From: an uncultured Rubripirellula sp.
Lineage (GTDB): Bacteria > Planctomycetota > Planctomycetia > Pirellulales > Pirellulaceae
Assembly: GCA_938045805.1 (NCBI GenBank)
Contig: CALIBL010000002.1
Span: forward strand, 1-64,000
Direction of reading: 5' to 3'
Length of the DNA stretch: 64,000 bases
Under the pieces are notes generated by a model, which saw only the letters and a list, made by a program, of their open reading frames with translations, had not been told where the DNA came from and made no database searches. This document shows, piece by piece, positions 19,898 to 30,019 of this stretch. Position numbers and translations under genes: made by a program. Every line of letters begins with the position of its first letter. Position 1 is the stretch's first letter.

Positions 19898-20497
19898 ATG
19901 GTTTCTGAAATGACCACGAAAACGGTCTTTACGACGGGCGAAGCAGCCAAAATTTGTAAGGTCAGCCAGCAGACAATTATTCGTTGTTTTGACAACGGAT
20001 CGCTGAAAGGATTCCGAGTCCCGGGAAGTAAGTTTCGGCGTATTCCGCGGGATCAGCTATTCCTCTTCATGAAAGACAACGGCATTCCAACCGATGCGCT
20101 TGAAAGCGGTAAAAAGAAACTGTTAATCGTTGATGATGATCAGGATCTTGTGGACCTAATGCAGGATGGCTTTGAGAGAGACGGCCGCTTTGATATCCGC
20201 ACCGCAAATAACGGATTCGACGCCGGCATGGGAGTGAAGGAATTTCGCCCCGACCTAGTCGTGCTCGACGTGATGCTCCCGGACATCAACGGGAAAGAAG
20301 TCTGCCAGCGGGTTCGCAACGACCCCTCAATGGATACAGTCAAAATCCTCTGTATCTCGGGTATGGTCGAACACAGCAAGGTAGATGGTCTCAAGGCTGC
20401 TGGTGCTAACGATTTCATGCAGAAACCGTTTGCTATCGACGATCTCGTCGGCAGGGCGTGCGATCTCCTAGACATTGAACGCGGCGTAATGGGTTAG
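19898..20497 (+). CDS. Response regulator with N-terminal excisionase/MerR-type HTH and C-terminal REC domain
   Basis: FTTGEAAKICKVSQQTIIRCFDNGSLKGFRVPGSKFRRIPRDQLFLFM followed by LLIVDDDQDLVDLM..DLVVLDVMLPDINGKEV..MQKPFAIDDL. ATG at 19913 (MTTKT) is an alternative start. Confidence 0.93.
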   Translation: MVSEMTTKTVFTTGEAAKICKVSQQTIIRCFDNGSLKGFRVPGSKFRRIPRDQLFLFMKDNGIPTDALESGKKKLLIVDDDQDLVDLMQDGFERDGRFDIRTANNGFDAGMGVKEFRPDLVVLDVMLPDINGKEVCQRVRNDPSMDTVKILCISGMVEHSKVDGLKAAGANDFMQKPFAIDDLVGRACDLLDIERGVMG

Positions 20498-20498
20498 T

Positions 20499-21941
20499 GT
20501 GAGTTCTGTGAATTCACGACGGCGATCCAAGCGAAAAAGCAAGCAGACCGATGGCAAGGAAATTACGGCCATCGCTGACTCTGTTTTGGAGAACCATCAG
20601 CAAATTCGATCAAAACCACGCCAGTACAGCTTATTACCGTGCGTAAGAGCGGGAAGTCATCGATGGTGGCTTCCGTGCGACTCATCAAACGCTTTACTTC
20701 TTGCCGAGATTATCCTCACGAATCGCCGCCACCACTCCGGTGTAGACGACACAGGGCTGATCAATCGAGTAAAGAGAACGTTAGAAAAGAACCCTCCGCT
20801 GTTTATCTTTTCTGCTTTCCATTTCACAAGCCAATCGCGTGACACGGATAGCTACTCGCTGAATGACTTAGCTGCATGGCTCCTCAATAACCTTGCTTCC
20901 TGCCTGATGCACGGTGATGATCTCTTAGGGTCACCTGAGATCTCGAAAGACCTGTGTGCTCGCTGGAGTCGATTGCACAGTTACTTCCTGACGATCCCGA
21001 TTGCGACATGGCTGGAGCAGTCGCATTTATGGCTGGAACTTACAGGACCGCCAATTCCTACCAAGAATCGTCGTCAATGGCGTGGATATATTGGCGACGA
21101 AGACTCTCGGGAAGTCGATCAATTAGACTCCTATCAATGCCCAACCAATACATTGTTGGAGAGACTCTCAAGAACTCAACAACAACTATTCACCCTAGAG
21201 ACAGATTTTGACAAACAGCTTGCAGCCTCCAAGAGTGATGCGATTAAACAACTCGCATACGGCTTGAGTCATGAAATCAACAACCCACTGGCAAACATCT
21301 CGGCGCGAGCTCAGCAACTCCAACGCGACGAACCCGATCCGACGCGATCCGCAAGCCTGCAGCGTATTTCGGATCAGGTTTACCGTGCCCATGAAATGAT
21401 CGCCGACTTGATGTTCTACGCAAACCCTCCCTCGAAAGAACAACAAGACACTGATCTTGGGATGATCGCGGAGGAAACAGTCAGTAAATATCAAGATGAA
21501 GCAAGTCGGCGCTCAATCGAAATTAACATCAAGATCAAGCCGGATCAGCTTCTCACAGATTCTGGTGAACCACCTACCTTCCCGCAAAACAACCAACCAG
21601 CACAGCAACTTTTTGCGGTCGTTGACCCGGGAATGATCAGAGAGGCAATTGGTGCTTTGATCCGAAACGCTATCGAAGCGATATCAGACGAAGGAAAGAT
21701 TCAAATTTCGATACACCGCACTGAGTCATCTCTGATCATTGAAGTGGCTGACAGCGGACCAGGCCTGAGTGAGCAGGCAAGAAAAAATGCGTTCGACCCT
21801 TACTTTAGCGGCCGAGAAGCTGGGCGTGGCCTAGGACTTGGTTTGTGCCGAGTGTCGAGAATCGCAGAATTGCATGGTGGCACCGCTGAAGTCATCGGCA
21901 GCATTGTGGGCTGCATCGCTCGAATCACCCTGCCTCGCTAA
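20499..21941 (+). CDS. Sensor histidine kinase, no obvious transmembrane segments
   Basis: H-box AYGLSHEINNPLANISARAQQL; N-box LIRNAIEAISDEG; G-boxes VADSGPGLSEQARKNAFDPYFSGREAGRGLGLGLCRVSRIAELHGG. GTG start 1 nt after the response regulator stop. Confidence 0.93.
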   Translation: MSSVNSRRRSKRKSKQTDGKEITAIADSVLENHQQIRSKPRQYSLLPCVRAGSHRWWLPCDSSNALLLAEIILTNRRHHSGVDDTGLINRVKRTLEKNPPLFIFSAFHFTSQSRDTDSYSLNDLAAWLLNNLASCLMHGDDLLGSPEISKDLCARWSRLHSYFLTIPIATWLEQSHLWLELTGPPIPTKNRRQWRGYIGDEDSREVDQLDSYQCPTNTLLERLSRTQQQLFTLETDFDKQLAASKSDAIKQLAYGLSHEINNPLANISARAQQLQRDEPDPTRSASLQRISDQVYRAHEMIADLMFYANPPSKEQQDTDLGMIAEETVSKYQDEASRRSIEINIKIKPDQLLTDSGEPPTFPQNNQPAQQLFAVVDPGMIREAIGALIRNAIEAISDEGKIQISIHRTESSLIIEVADSGPGLSEQARKNAFDPYFSGREAGRGLGLGLCRVSRIAELHGGTAEVIGSIVGCIARITLPR

Positions 21942-22076
21942 ACGATTTGACGGCACAGAGGGATTGCCTAGCAAAATTCAATTGCCAATTTCACGGGCTG
22001 GTGAGATCCGAACTGATGGTTGATAATCCTTGATCGGAAAGTCTTCTGACCTTCGGGAAATACGGAAACACCTAGA

Positions 22077-23567
22077 ATGCTCGATTCGGCAACTGAAATA
22101 CTTCGAATACAAGCCAGTGGCGAGGCAAGTGCCGTTGAAATCACTCAATTGGCACTTGAACGGATCCGTGCGTCACAAGCCGGGATCAACGCCTTCACCC
22201 ACATCAACGAAGAAGGTGCGATTCGGGCGGCGGAGGCAGTGGATCTGAAACGCAGGACGGGTCAACCTCTAGGTCGATTAGCTGGTATCCCGATTGCTGT
22301 AAAAGACATCCTTTGCACCACGGACATGCCGACGACATGTTCCTCCAAAATGCTGGAAAACTTTGTTGCTCCCTATGACGCAACGGTCATCAGCAAACTA
22401 CGTGAAGAAGATGCAATCCTTGTTGGCAAAACTAACATGGATGAATTTGCGATGGGAGGTAGCACGGAGACGAGTTTTTTCGGCGTCACTCGTAACCCTT
22501 GGAACCAAGCAGTGACCCCGGGGGGCAGCAGCGGTGGCGCGGCCGCGTGTGTGGCTGCTGGGACAGTGCCAATGAGCTTGGGGAGTGACACGGGTGGATC
22601 AATCCGCCAACCTGCGGCGTTCTGCGGCGTTACTGGATTAAAACCGACCTATGGCAGAGTTAGCCGTTATGGCTTGGTCGCCTTTGCCAGCAGTCTTGAT
22701 CAAGTTGGTCCACTTGCTTGGTCTGTGGAAGATGTAGCCTTACTAAGCGAAGTGATCTGTGGTTTTGAGCCACGGGATTCAACTTCCTTGGATCAACCTG
22801 TACCAAACTTGGTATCCGCCATTCAATCCGCCGATCTAAGGGGAATCAAAATTGGGATCTTGGAAGACGCGCTGGCTCGAGATGGCCTCGATCAATCAAT
22901 CCATCGAGCTGTTATGGAAGCGGCAGAAGTTTTCAAACAGGCCGGTGCAGAAATCATTGAGATTCAATTGCCTCATAGTGAACATTACGTCCCTGCTTAT
23001 TATGTCATTGCACCAAGTGAAGCGAGCAGCAACCTTTCGCGCTACGATGGAGCGCATTACGGTCACCGCGCAGTAGATTTAGCCTCGGAGAAAGTTAGCC
23101 AGAACGGTCCACTGGCAGCAACGTACTGCCAAAGTCGAGCAGAAGGATTTGGGACCGAAGTTAAACGCCGAATCATGATTGGAACATACGCTTTAAGCGA
23201 AGGGTACTCGGATCAATATTACAACCAAGCGCTTAAGGTAAGGCGGCTTATTAAAGGCGACTACGATGCCGCATTCAATCAGGTTGACCTTTTACTGGGT
23301 CCCACTACCCCAACAACCGCTTTCCCACTCGGTGAACATTCGGACGACCCTTTGCAAATGTATTTGGTTGACCTATTCACTGTCGGAGCCAACCTTGCCG
23401 GCATTCCCGCGATGTCCCTACCGGCAGGTCTTTCAGAATCTGGTCTGCCCATCGGGATTCAATTACAAGCACCCGCACTGCAAGAGTCGCAACTGATCTT
23501 TGCTGGAGCAGCGTATCAGGCCGCAACCCAGTACCACCACTTAAGACCCGAAAACTTCCGTTTTTGA
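22077..23567 (+). CDS. gatA: Aspartyl/glutamyl-tRNA amidotransferase subunit A
   Basis: GIPIAVKDILCT, MDEFAMGGSTETSFFGVTRNPWN, GGSSGGAAACVAAG, LGSDTGGSIRQPAAFCGVTGLKPTYGRVSRYGL. Confidence 0.97.
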   Translation: MLDSATEILRIQASGEASAVEITQLALERIRASQAGINAFTHINEEGAIRAAEAVDLKRRTGQPLGRLAGIPIAVKDILCTTDMPTTCSSKMLENFVAPYDATVISKLREEDAILVGKTNMDEFAMGGSTETSFFGVTRNPWNQAVTPGGSSGGAAACVAAGTVPMSLGSDTGGSIRQPAAFCGVTGLKPTYGRVSRYGLVAFASSLDQVGPLAWSVEDVALLSEVICGFEPRDSTSLDQPVPNLVSAIQSADLRGIKIGILEDALARDGLDQSIHRAVMEAAEVFKQAGAEIIEIQLPHSEHYVPAYYVIAPSEASSNLSRYDGAHYGHRAVDLASEKVSQNGPLAATYCQSRAEGFGTEVKRRIMIGTYALSEGYSDQYYNQALKVRRLIKGDYDAAFNQVDLLLGPTTPTTAFPLGEHSDDPLQMYLVDLFTVGANLAGIPAMSLPAGLSESGLPIGIQLQAPALQESQLIFAGAAYQAATQYHHLRPENFRF

Positions 23568-23592
23568 TTTCAACAAAAACATCTCAAACATC

Positions 23593-25074
23593 ATGACTCA
23601 CTCTGACGGTTATACCACCGAGACTATCATTGGGCTCGAGGTACATGTACAGCTTAAAACCAACACAAAGCTCTTTTGTGGATGCAGTACAACATTTGGT
23701 GCTGCACCCAATACTCAGGTCTGCCCCGTTTGCCTTGGGCATCCGGGTGCATTGCCAGTCATCAATGAGCAAGCTTTAGAAGTTGCAATCAAAGCAGGTC
23801 TTGCTTTGAATTGTCACATTCCTGAAATGACGAAATGGGACCGAAAGCAGTACTTTTATCCGGACCTACCCAAGGGCTACCAAATTAGCCAATTCGATTT
23901 ACCTATATGCGCTGAGGGATACCTCGATATCGCGTTAGAGGGTAAGGGAGATGGCGATCGCAGGATTCGAATCCTTCGTGCTCATCTCGAAGAAGATGCG
24001 GGCAAAAGCATGCATGATGAATCAGCCGGTCAATTCGATACCAGAATTGACTTGAATCGATGCGGCACTCCACTTTTAGAAATCGTGAGCCAACCCGACC
24101 TGCGATCCTCACAAGAGGCCAAGGCGTATCTCAACGAATTAAAACTTCGCATGACGCATCTTGGTATCTCGGACTGCGAGATGCAGGAGGGCAGCCTTCG
24201 AGTCGATGCCAATGTCAATCTGCATATACACGTGGATGGCAAGAAAATTGCCACGCCCATCGTTGAAATCAAAAATATGAATAGTTTCCGGGCAGTAGAA
24301 CGTGCAATCGACCATGAGATTGACCGCCAATACGATGCGTGGGAAGAAACTGGCAAGACAATCAATGATGAGTCAAAGACCACTCGCGGCTGGGATGACC
24401 AAACAGGGAGAACCTTCCTGCAAAGAGAGAAAGAAGAATCTGCCGACTATCGATACTTCCCAGATCCCGACCTACTGCCTGTAAGAATCTCAAAAGAACG
24501 TATCGAAGACATTCAAAATTCCATTGGGGAGATGCCTGGAGAAGTACGGGAACGCTTTCAAACACAATACGGTATCAAGGCTTACGATGCCGAGGTGATC
24601 GTCAACCAAGGTAGAGACTTCATCGATCTCTACGAAGCCGCTGTAGCGGTATGCGGCGATGGAAAACGAGCCAGTGCATGGTTTCAGCAAGACATTCTCA
24701 GAACCATCAATGAACAGCAAATTGCTACCGCTGACTTTCCCATTTCCGGGAATGCACTGGGAATCCTCCTCCTGAAGATCACGAACGGAGACTTAGACAA
24801 CTCGAGAGCTCGCGACGTCTTCCAGCACATGCTTGATCATGGTGATGACGTTGACGCTTCGATTGATGCGTTGGGTATTACTGCGGTCGATTCTTCTGAA
24901 CTTGAAGGATTGTGCCGCGATTTGCTCAGCGAAAATCCTCATGTGGTCGAGGACTACCGAAACGGCAAACAACAAGCTATCGGCTCACTGATTGGGCAAG
25001 CAAAAAAGCGCAATCCAAACGCTAATCCAAAGACAGTTCGAGAACTGTTATTGCAAATTGTTGAAACCCTTTGA
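23593..25074 (+). CDS. gatB: Aspartyl/glutamyl-tRNA amidotransferase subunit B
   Basis: IGLEVHVQLKTNTKLFCGCSTTFGAAPNTQVCPVCLGHPGALPV, DLPKGYQISQFDLPI, CGTPLLEIVSQPDLRS, KEESADYRYFPDPDL. Confidence 0.97.
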   Translation: MTHSDGYTTETIIGLEVHVQLKTNTKLFCGCSTTFGAAPNTQVCPVCLGHPGALPVINEQALEVAIKAGLALNCHIPEMTKWDRKQYFYPDLPKGYQISQFDLPICAEGYLDIALEGKGDGDRRIRILRAHLEEDAGKSMHDESAGQFDTRIDLNRCGTPLLEIVSQPDLRSSQEAKAYLNELKLRMTHLGISDCEMQEGSLRVDANVNLHIHVDGKKIATPIVEIKNMNSFRAVERAIDHEIDRQYDAWEETGKTINDESKTTRGWDDQTGRTFLQREKEESADYRYFPDPDLLPVRISKERIEDIQNSIGEMPGEVRERFQTQYGIKAYDAEVIVNQGRDFIDLYEAAVAVCGDGKRASAWFQQDILRTINEQQIATADFPISGNALGILLLKITNGDLDNSRARDVFQHMLDHGDDVDASIDALGITAVDSSELEGLCRDLLSENPHVVEDYRNGKQQAIGSLIGQAKKRNPNANPKTVRELLLQIVETL

Positions 25075-25168
25075 GCCATGGAGCGATTCCGCTTCACCAC
25101 GCAGAGACAGCGACAGAAAAACGCCCGATCGTACAAGAGCAATCTGTTAGGTACAGCATAGGAATGTA

Positions 25169-25702
25169 ATGCGTCCTGCAAGACATCTAGCCATATCACT
25201 CAGAAGGTTAATTGACTGGTCAAAACAAGACTGGTCTTTTTGCTTGATGACCGTAACAATTTTTTTGGTTGTGATCTGGCTTCTGCTAACTCCGCTCTCA
25301 TCCCAAATCGCAAATCACACGATGCTGCGATTCCACCTACAATCGCGGTCTTTTCCAATTTGGGCTTTTCAGTTTCCAATACCAGCGATGTACAATTTTG
25401 CTAATCAGTATGAAGTCGATGATTATCCCCCAGGATTGATAGATCCTTTATTTCACGACAGTCAGCCCCGTTTTCTCAATCACTTTCCCGCACGATGTTT
25501 TACCTTTGCCGATGCGCGAGGAGAATACTTGAGAGCAGGCACCAATAAGTGGTTCACAATCACAAGTTCGTATCGCGGCCAGAAAGTCACTTCAAAATTT
25601 CACTTAAAGCCGAGTGAAACACTAAGGCATTCCGAGCCGCATCGGCAATACGAAGTCATTCGGATCTCGACTGAAACGGATTATGTCGCCACAAAGAATT
25701 AA
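25169..25702 (+). CDS. Hypothetical membrane-anchored protein
   Basis: ORF with one strong TM (FCLMTVTIFLVVIWLLLTPLSS); overlaps the start of the next membrane-protein ORF by 20 nt. Confidence 0.6.
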   Translation: MRPARHLAISLRRLIDWSKQDWSFCLMTVTIFLVVIWLLLTPLSSQIANHTMLRFHLQSRSFPIWAFQFPIPAMYNFANQYEVDDYPPGLIDPLFHDSQPRFLNHFPARCFTFADARGEYLRAGTNKWFTITSSYRGQKVTSKFHLKPSETLRHSEPHRQYEVIRISTETDYVATKN

Positions 25703-26537
25703 GTCTGGCGGAAATCCCGCAATAGAACGAGTTGACATGCTTGCAACCGAGCAAGACAAGAACCGTCTCATCACCGCGTATCGAGTGGTTCAGGCTGGCA
25801 TATTGGCCACTCTTGTGTGGAAGATTTCCTTCTTCAGCTATGCCAACGCCATCTACAATACCATAGAGATTAGCGATTCTTTCTTCCCAGATTTATTGCG
25901 TTCACCTTCCATTCTTCGGGTTAGCTTTCTTGGTGCGACCGCAGCGACCCTGCTTAACATGCTGGCAACATCCAATGCGGTGAGAAAAGGATGTTGCATC
26001 ACGGTCATGCTGGGACTAAGTATTCTCTGCATCCATCAGGGCAGCTACAACGATATGACTTTTGTCACCGCGTGGTGGTGTGCAACATGGTCGTGCTGGG
26101 TCAGCTACCGGATTGACCAGGATTCGCACCGAACTCTATTGCAGAAATCAGCTTTTCTGGCTCGTGCAATGATCTCAATGATTATTCTTGGTGGTGCGGT
26201 GGGAAAGTGGACCGGCGAATATTGGTCGGGACAAGTTCTCTATGACATCTACTTCGTCGACCGTGACTTTTGGTTATTCAATTACCTCCGCGATACCTAC
26301 AGCGAGGAAGAACTCAAAGTCATCGCTACTTGGCATAGTCGAAACGTCGTGATGATTGAAACAGCATTTGGTTTGTTCTACTGGTTACTGGGAAATCGTG
26401 TTGCGGCCATCGTAGGAATCTTCATCCTATGTTCGATCGCAATATTTTCTAATTTCCTTCTCTTCTCGGTTCTATCGTGCCTGATCGCCTTGAGTGCAGT
26501 GGGCTACTTCGCCAGCCAACCAGCCGAAAGATCCTAA
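25683..26537 (+). CDS. Hypothetical multi-pass membrane protein, possibly HTTM-like
   Basis: Several hydrophobic segments; GKWTGEYWSGQVLYDIYFVDRDFWLFNYL is reminiscent of HTTM/vitamin-K carboxylase-like membrane proteins (by eye only). ATG at 25737 (MLATEQD) is a possible alternative start. Confidence 0.6.
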   Translation: MSPQRIKSGGNPAIERVDMLATEQDKNRLITAYRVVQAGILATLVWKISFFSYANAIYNTIEISDSFFPDLLRSPSILRVSFLGATAATLLNMLATSNAVRKGCCITVMLGLSILCIHQGSYNDMTFVTAWWCATWSCWVSYRIDQDSHRTLLQKSAFLARAMISMIILGGAVGKWTGEYWSGQVLYDIYFVDRDFWLFNYLRDTYSEEELKVIATWHSRNVVMIETAFGLFYWLLGNRVAAIVGIFILCSIAIFSNFLLFSVLSCLIALSAVGYFASQPAERS

Positions 26538-27142
26538 AGAACGCCCTTGGTGCTTGGGACCTGATTTTGTCGAGGATCTAATTCGACTGCCATCCTGATG
26601 GCTCTCGCAGAAGCTTTGAAAATACACTCGGAAATATGATGTGCGTTGCGTCCGTGATGGAGAACCACGTGTAAATTGCAGTGAGCATTAGCAGCAAAAG
26701 ATTGCCAGAAATGCTCCACTAGTTCAGAGTCAAAGGTTCCGATCTTACTAGCGGCGATGGGCGCCTGATACTCAAATGCATACCGACCGCCCATATCGAC
26801 TGAAGTTGTCACAAGACATTCATCCATGGGCAAGGTAAAGTGACCGTAACGACGAACACCGCGACGGTCACCAAGCGCTTCATGTACGGCCTGACCCAAA
26901 ACAATACCGATATCTTCGCAAGTATGATGATCGTCAACGTGCAGATCGCCCTTAGCATCCAGTGACAAATCGATCATTGAATGCCGAGCAAAAAGATCAA
27001 GCATATGATCTAGGAATCCAATCCCCGAGGCCCTTGCTCCCTCACCGGAGCCATCCAGATTCAACGTCAAGCTGATTTGAGTTTCACCTGTTTTACGCTC
27101 AACGGATGCCTGTCTTGGTATGGAAGTTGGCTGCGTCATCAA
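26534..27142 (-). CDS. hisB: Imidazoleglycerol-phosphate dehydratase
   Basis: GIGFLDHMLDLFARHSMIDL, DDHHTCEDIGIVLGQA, NAHHISECIFKASARAIRMAVELDPR. Confidence 0.97.
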   Translation of the reverse strand: MMTQPTSIPRQASVERKTGETQISLTLNLDGSGEGARASGIGFLDHMLDLFARHSMIDLSLDAKGDLHVDDHHTCEDIGIVLGQAVHEALGDRRGVRRYGHFTLPMDECLVTTSVDMGGRYAFEYQAPIAASKIGTFDSELVEHFWQSFAANAHCNLHVVLHHGRNAHHISECIFKASARAIRMAVELDPRQNQVPSTKGVL

Positions 27143-27199
27143 TCACTTTTATCTTCTAATGGCAGATTGCACGGAGGACCCACTCAGCAGCAGAAATAA

Positions 27200-28261
27200 C
27201 TACGACAGGTAGTTCTTGAGTAAATGCAAAACAGCGTCAATCTGCTGATCGGTTCCCACGGAGATCCGCAATCCATCACCGCTTTCACCGAAATCCATCA
27301 GACGGACGAGGATCTGTTGGCTCTTCAGAAAGTCGTAGATGTCTCCGTGGCTTACATGTTGATGTCTGCACCACACAAAGTTGGCATGAGACGGAGTCAC
27401 AAGAAATCCAAGTTTCTCCAATTCCAGTGACATACGTGTACGGGTCGCAATGATTTTTCGGCAGTTTTCAGCAAGCCAATCAGAGCACTGCATCGCGGCG
27501 GTAGCTGCGGCGATCGACATGGCGTCACAGTTATAACTATCTTTAATTTTCGCGAGTTCTGCGACAACCTCGGGCCTTGCGATCAAGAAGCCAAACCGAA
27601 TACCGGCGAGACCATATGACTTACTCAAGGTCTTGGTCACCAGAATATTGTCGTGCTCTAAAACCAAACTCACGCAGTTTTCCTCTGCGAAATCTGCGTA
27701 AGCCTCATCCACTACCAACGGACATTCAAGCCGATCGGCCAACTTGACAATCTGGGAACGTGAGACAACCGTGCCACTAGGGCTATTCGGGTTCGGCAAT
27801 AGAGCAAGTTTTAGATCACCTGCTGCATCACAGAACTCAGAAGGGAGTTCCCAACTGTCATCGAATGTCACTTGCTCCCAGACCGCTCCTTGAATATCCG
27901 CAAGCGTCCGGTAGAGGATGTAAGAAGGGAAGGGCATGCGGAGCTTTTCACCTTCCCCCACAAAACCTCGAACCAAAAGTGTCAGTATTTCATCGCTTCC
28001 GTTACCTGCAAGCACCCATTCGGGACCAGGTAAACCGAGAGCTTCAGCGGCGGCAATCCTAAAAGAATTAGCCATTGGATCAGGATACCGATTCAGAGGC
28101 CCCTCAGCAGCACGCTTGATCGCATCCACAACGTCGGGAGGCGGAGGGTAGGGGTTCTCGTTTGTATTTAGCTTGATGAATTTCCCAGGCGGTGGCTGCT
28201 CGCCAGGGACATAACCCGCGAGAGCCGTCACGGCTGGTCGATACATTCTGCGATTAACCAT
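27200..28261 (-). CDS. hisC: Histidinol-phosphate aminotransferase
   Basis: KLNTNENPYPPPPDV, LAGNGSDEILTLL, LLPNPNSPSGTVV, TKTLSKSYGLAGIRFGF. Confidence 0.95.
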   Translation of the reverse strand: MVNRRMYRPAVTALAGYVPGEQPPPGKFIKLNTNENPYPPPPDVVDAIKRAAEGPLNRYPDPMANSFRIAAAEALGLPGPEWVLAGNGSDEILTLLVRGFVGEGEKLRMPFPSYILYRTLADIQGAVWEQVTFDDSWELPSEFCDAAGDLKLALLPNPNSPSGTVVSRSQIVKLADRLECPLVVDEAYADFAEENCVSLVLEHDNILVTKTLSKSYGLAGIRFGFLIARPEVVAELAKIKDSYNCDAMSIAAATAAMQCSDWLAENCRKIIATRTRMSLELEKLGFLVTPSHANFVWCRHQHVSHGDIYDFLKSQQILVRLMDFGESGDGLRISVGTDQQIDAVLHLLKNYLS

Positions 28262-28358
28262 GGCAGTCGATGATTGTTGTTAAATGGCCAGTGAATCAAC
28301 TCACCTCATCCTTGGGGATGAAAAATGACTCTATCCACAGGATTGGTTGAAAATCAAA

Positions 28359-29720
28359 TCACGCTTTTTCGCAGCGGATGGAAACACTTTTGGCATGCGC
28401 GGTCAGACCCTCTTTAAAAGCGACCCTAAGAACATCTTCCGCAATATCACGCAACGCACCAGCATTAAACTCTGTGACACTTCCGCTTCTCAAAAAGCTA
28501 TTACTCGAAAGGCCAGCGGCCCAGCTACACGTTCCTCCCGTGGGAAGGACGTGACTCGGCCCGGCTGCATAATCGCCAAGAGCGACTGGAGTGTGACTGC
28601 CCAAGAACGCGGCTCCGCTGTTTCGAATCTTCTTCATCAGCTTTTGAGGATTCTCTGTCTGAATATGCAAGTGTTCTGGAGCAAATTGATCAGTCAACTC
28701 GCATGCCTGAGTTTCATCGCGGACCGTAATCAACGCACCGAAGGCTTCCAAGCTATCTAAGGTCAGTTCGTGTCGGTCTAGCTCATTTAGCTGCTTTACC
28801 AACTCAGCATGAACCCGCTCAACCAACTGGTGATCCCAAGTGATCAGGATGGCAGAACCTGGGGAGTGTTCAGCCTGAGCTAGCAGGTCAGCAGCAACGA
28901 AATCTGGCCTTGCTGTTCCATCAGCAATCACAATGACCTCACTGGGACCGGCAAAAGAGTCGATATCAACGGTTCCAAAAACATGCTTTTTGGCGAGCGC
29001 AACAAATAGATTTCCTGGGCCGACAATTTTGTCAACTGCTGGGAGATGATCTGTACCGTAAGCCAATGCGGCGACAGCTTGTGCCCCGCCTACTCGGTAA
29101 ACCTCTTTAACACCCAGCTCATAGCAGGTAGCGAGCATGTCGATATTGTAGGCACCGAACGGTGTCGGAGGCGCTACGACTGCAATTTCCTCTACCCCAG
29201 CAACCTGTGCAGGGACGGTTGTCATGAGAACGGTCGAAGGATAAGCGGCCGCACCACCCGGCACACAAACCCCCACCCTTCGAATCGGAACATAACGCTG
29301 GAGCAGTTCGACCCCCGGACGCGGCGAGATCTTCACGTCTTGATGCAGAATGGCAGTTTGAAAATCGACAATATTGTCGCGAATTCTCCGCACTGATTCC
29401 AGTAACTCAGGATCCGCCTTGGAGTGGGCATCGACTAATTCTTCTTCTGACACACGTAGCTGATCTTCTGATAGCGAAGCTTTATCAAGCGCGGCCGTGT
29501 AGCGCAATAGAGCAGCAGACCCATCCGATTGGACGTCGGAACAGATCCTCTCCACAACCTCGATGGGCGAAAGAGGTTCACCGAAAACTTCTTCTGTGAG
29601 TGCTTTCCCGCGAGGACTCACGATATCCCCACGGGGGCTCAATTTATCTCGCAACTCATTCAGAACAGCAGAGTTGCCCGCTTGTGCGTCAACTCGCTGA
29701 ATATTGATAACATCGGTCAT
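28359..29720 (-). CDS. hisD: Histidinol dehydrogenase
   Basis: [78 protein letters not shown]. Start taken at ATG 29720 ([10 protein letters not shown]); the ORF-track extension to 29840 is unlikely. Confidence 0.96.
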   Translation of the reverse strand: MTDVINIQRVDAQAGNSAVLNELRDKLSPRGDIVSPRGKALTEEVFGEPLSPIEVVERICSDVQSDGSAALLRYTAALDKASLSEDQLRVSEEELVDAHSKADPELLESVRRIRDNIVDFQTAILHQDVKISPRPGVELLQRYVPIRRVGVCVPGGAAAYPSTVLMTTVPAQVAGVEEIAVVAPPTPFGAYNIDMLATCYELGVKEVYRVGGAQAVAALAYGTDHLPAVDKIVGPGNLFVALAKKHVFGTVDIDSFAGPSEVIVIADGTARPDFVAADLLAQAEHSPGSAILITWDHQLVERVHAELVKQLNELDRHELTLDSLEAFGALITVRDETQACELTDQFAPEHLHIQTENPQKLMKKIRNSGAAFLGSHTPVALGDYAAGPSHVLPTGGTCSWAAGLSSNSFLRSGSVTEFNAGALRDIAEDVLRVAFKEGLTAHAKSVSIRCEKA

Positions 29721-30019
29721 GGTGCAATACTTGTCGAAAAAAAGACCAGGGTTCGCAAAGATAACTGCGAAAATGTAAAACCACTCATCCTCAAAGCCGT
29801 AGCCTATCCTTACAGCTACATGGTGGTCGAGGGGCATCATTCTACCCGCGATCGAATCCTAGAAAACAACTCGTTGAAACCGACTGGCAATGCCCACAGA
29901 GCCAAATATCGGGTCTGGTAGACTAAATTAATTCGAACTTTGAAACCGCGTGCAATTCGCAAATCTCGCACAATCTGAGATCATTACCGGCTTACGAATA
30001 ACAAGGAAGAACAAAGTTA

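Noticed and set aside
28306-28321. TCATCC-TTGG-GGATGA hairpin between hisC and hisD
   Set aside because: Short stem; in the gene direction the T-run precedes rather than follows it, so it is not a terminator. Could be chance.
29721-29840. N-terminal extension of hisD in the ORF track
   Set aside because: HisD family proteins begin near [10 protein letters not shown]; the added residues look like translated intergenic DNA.
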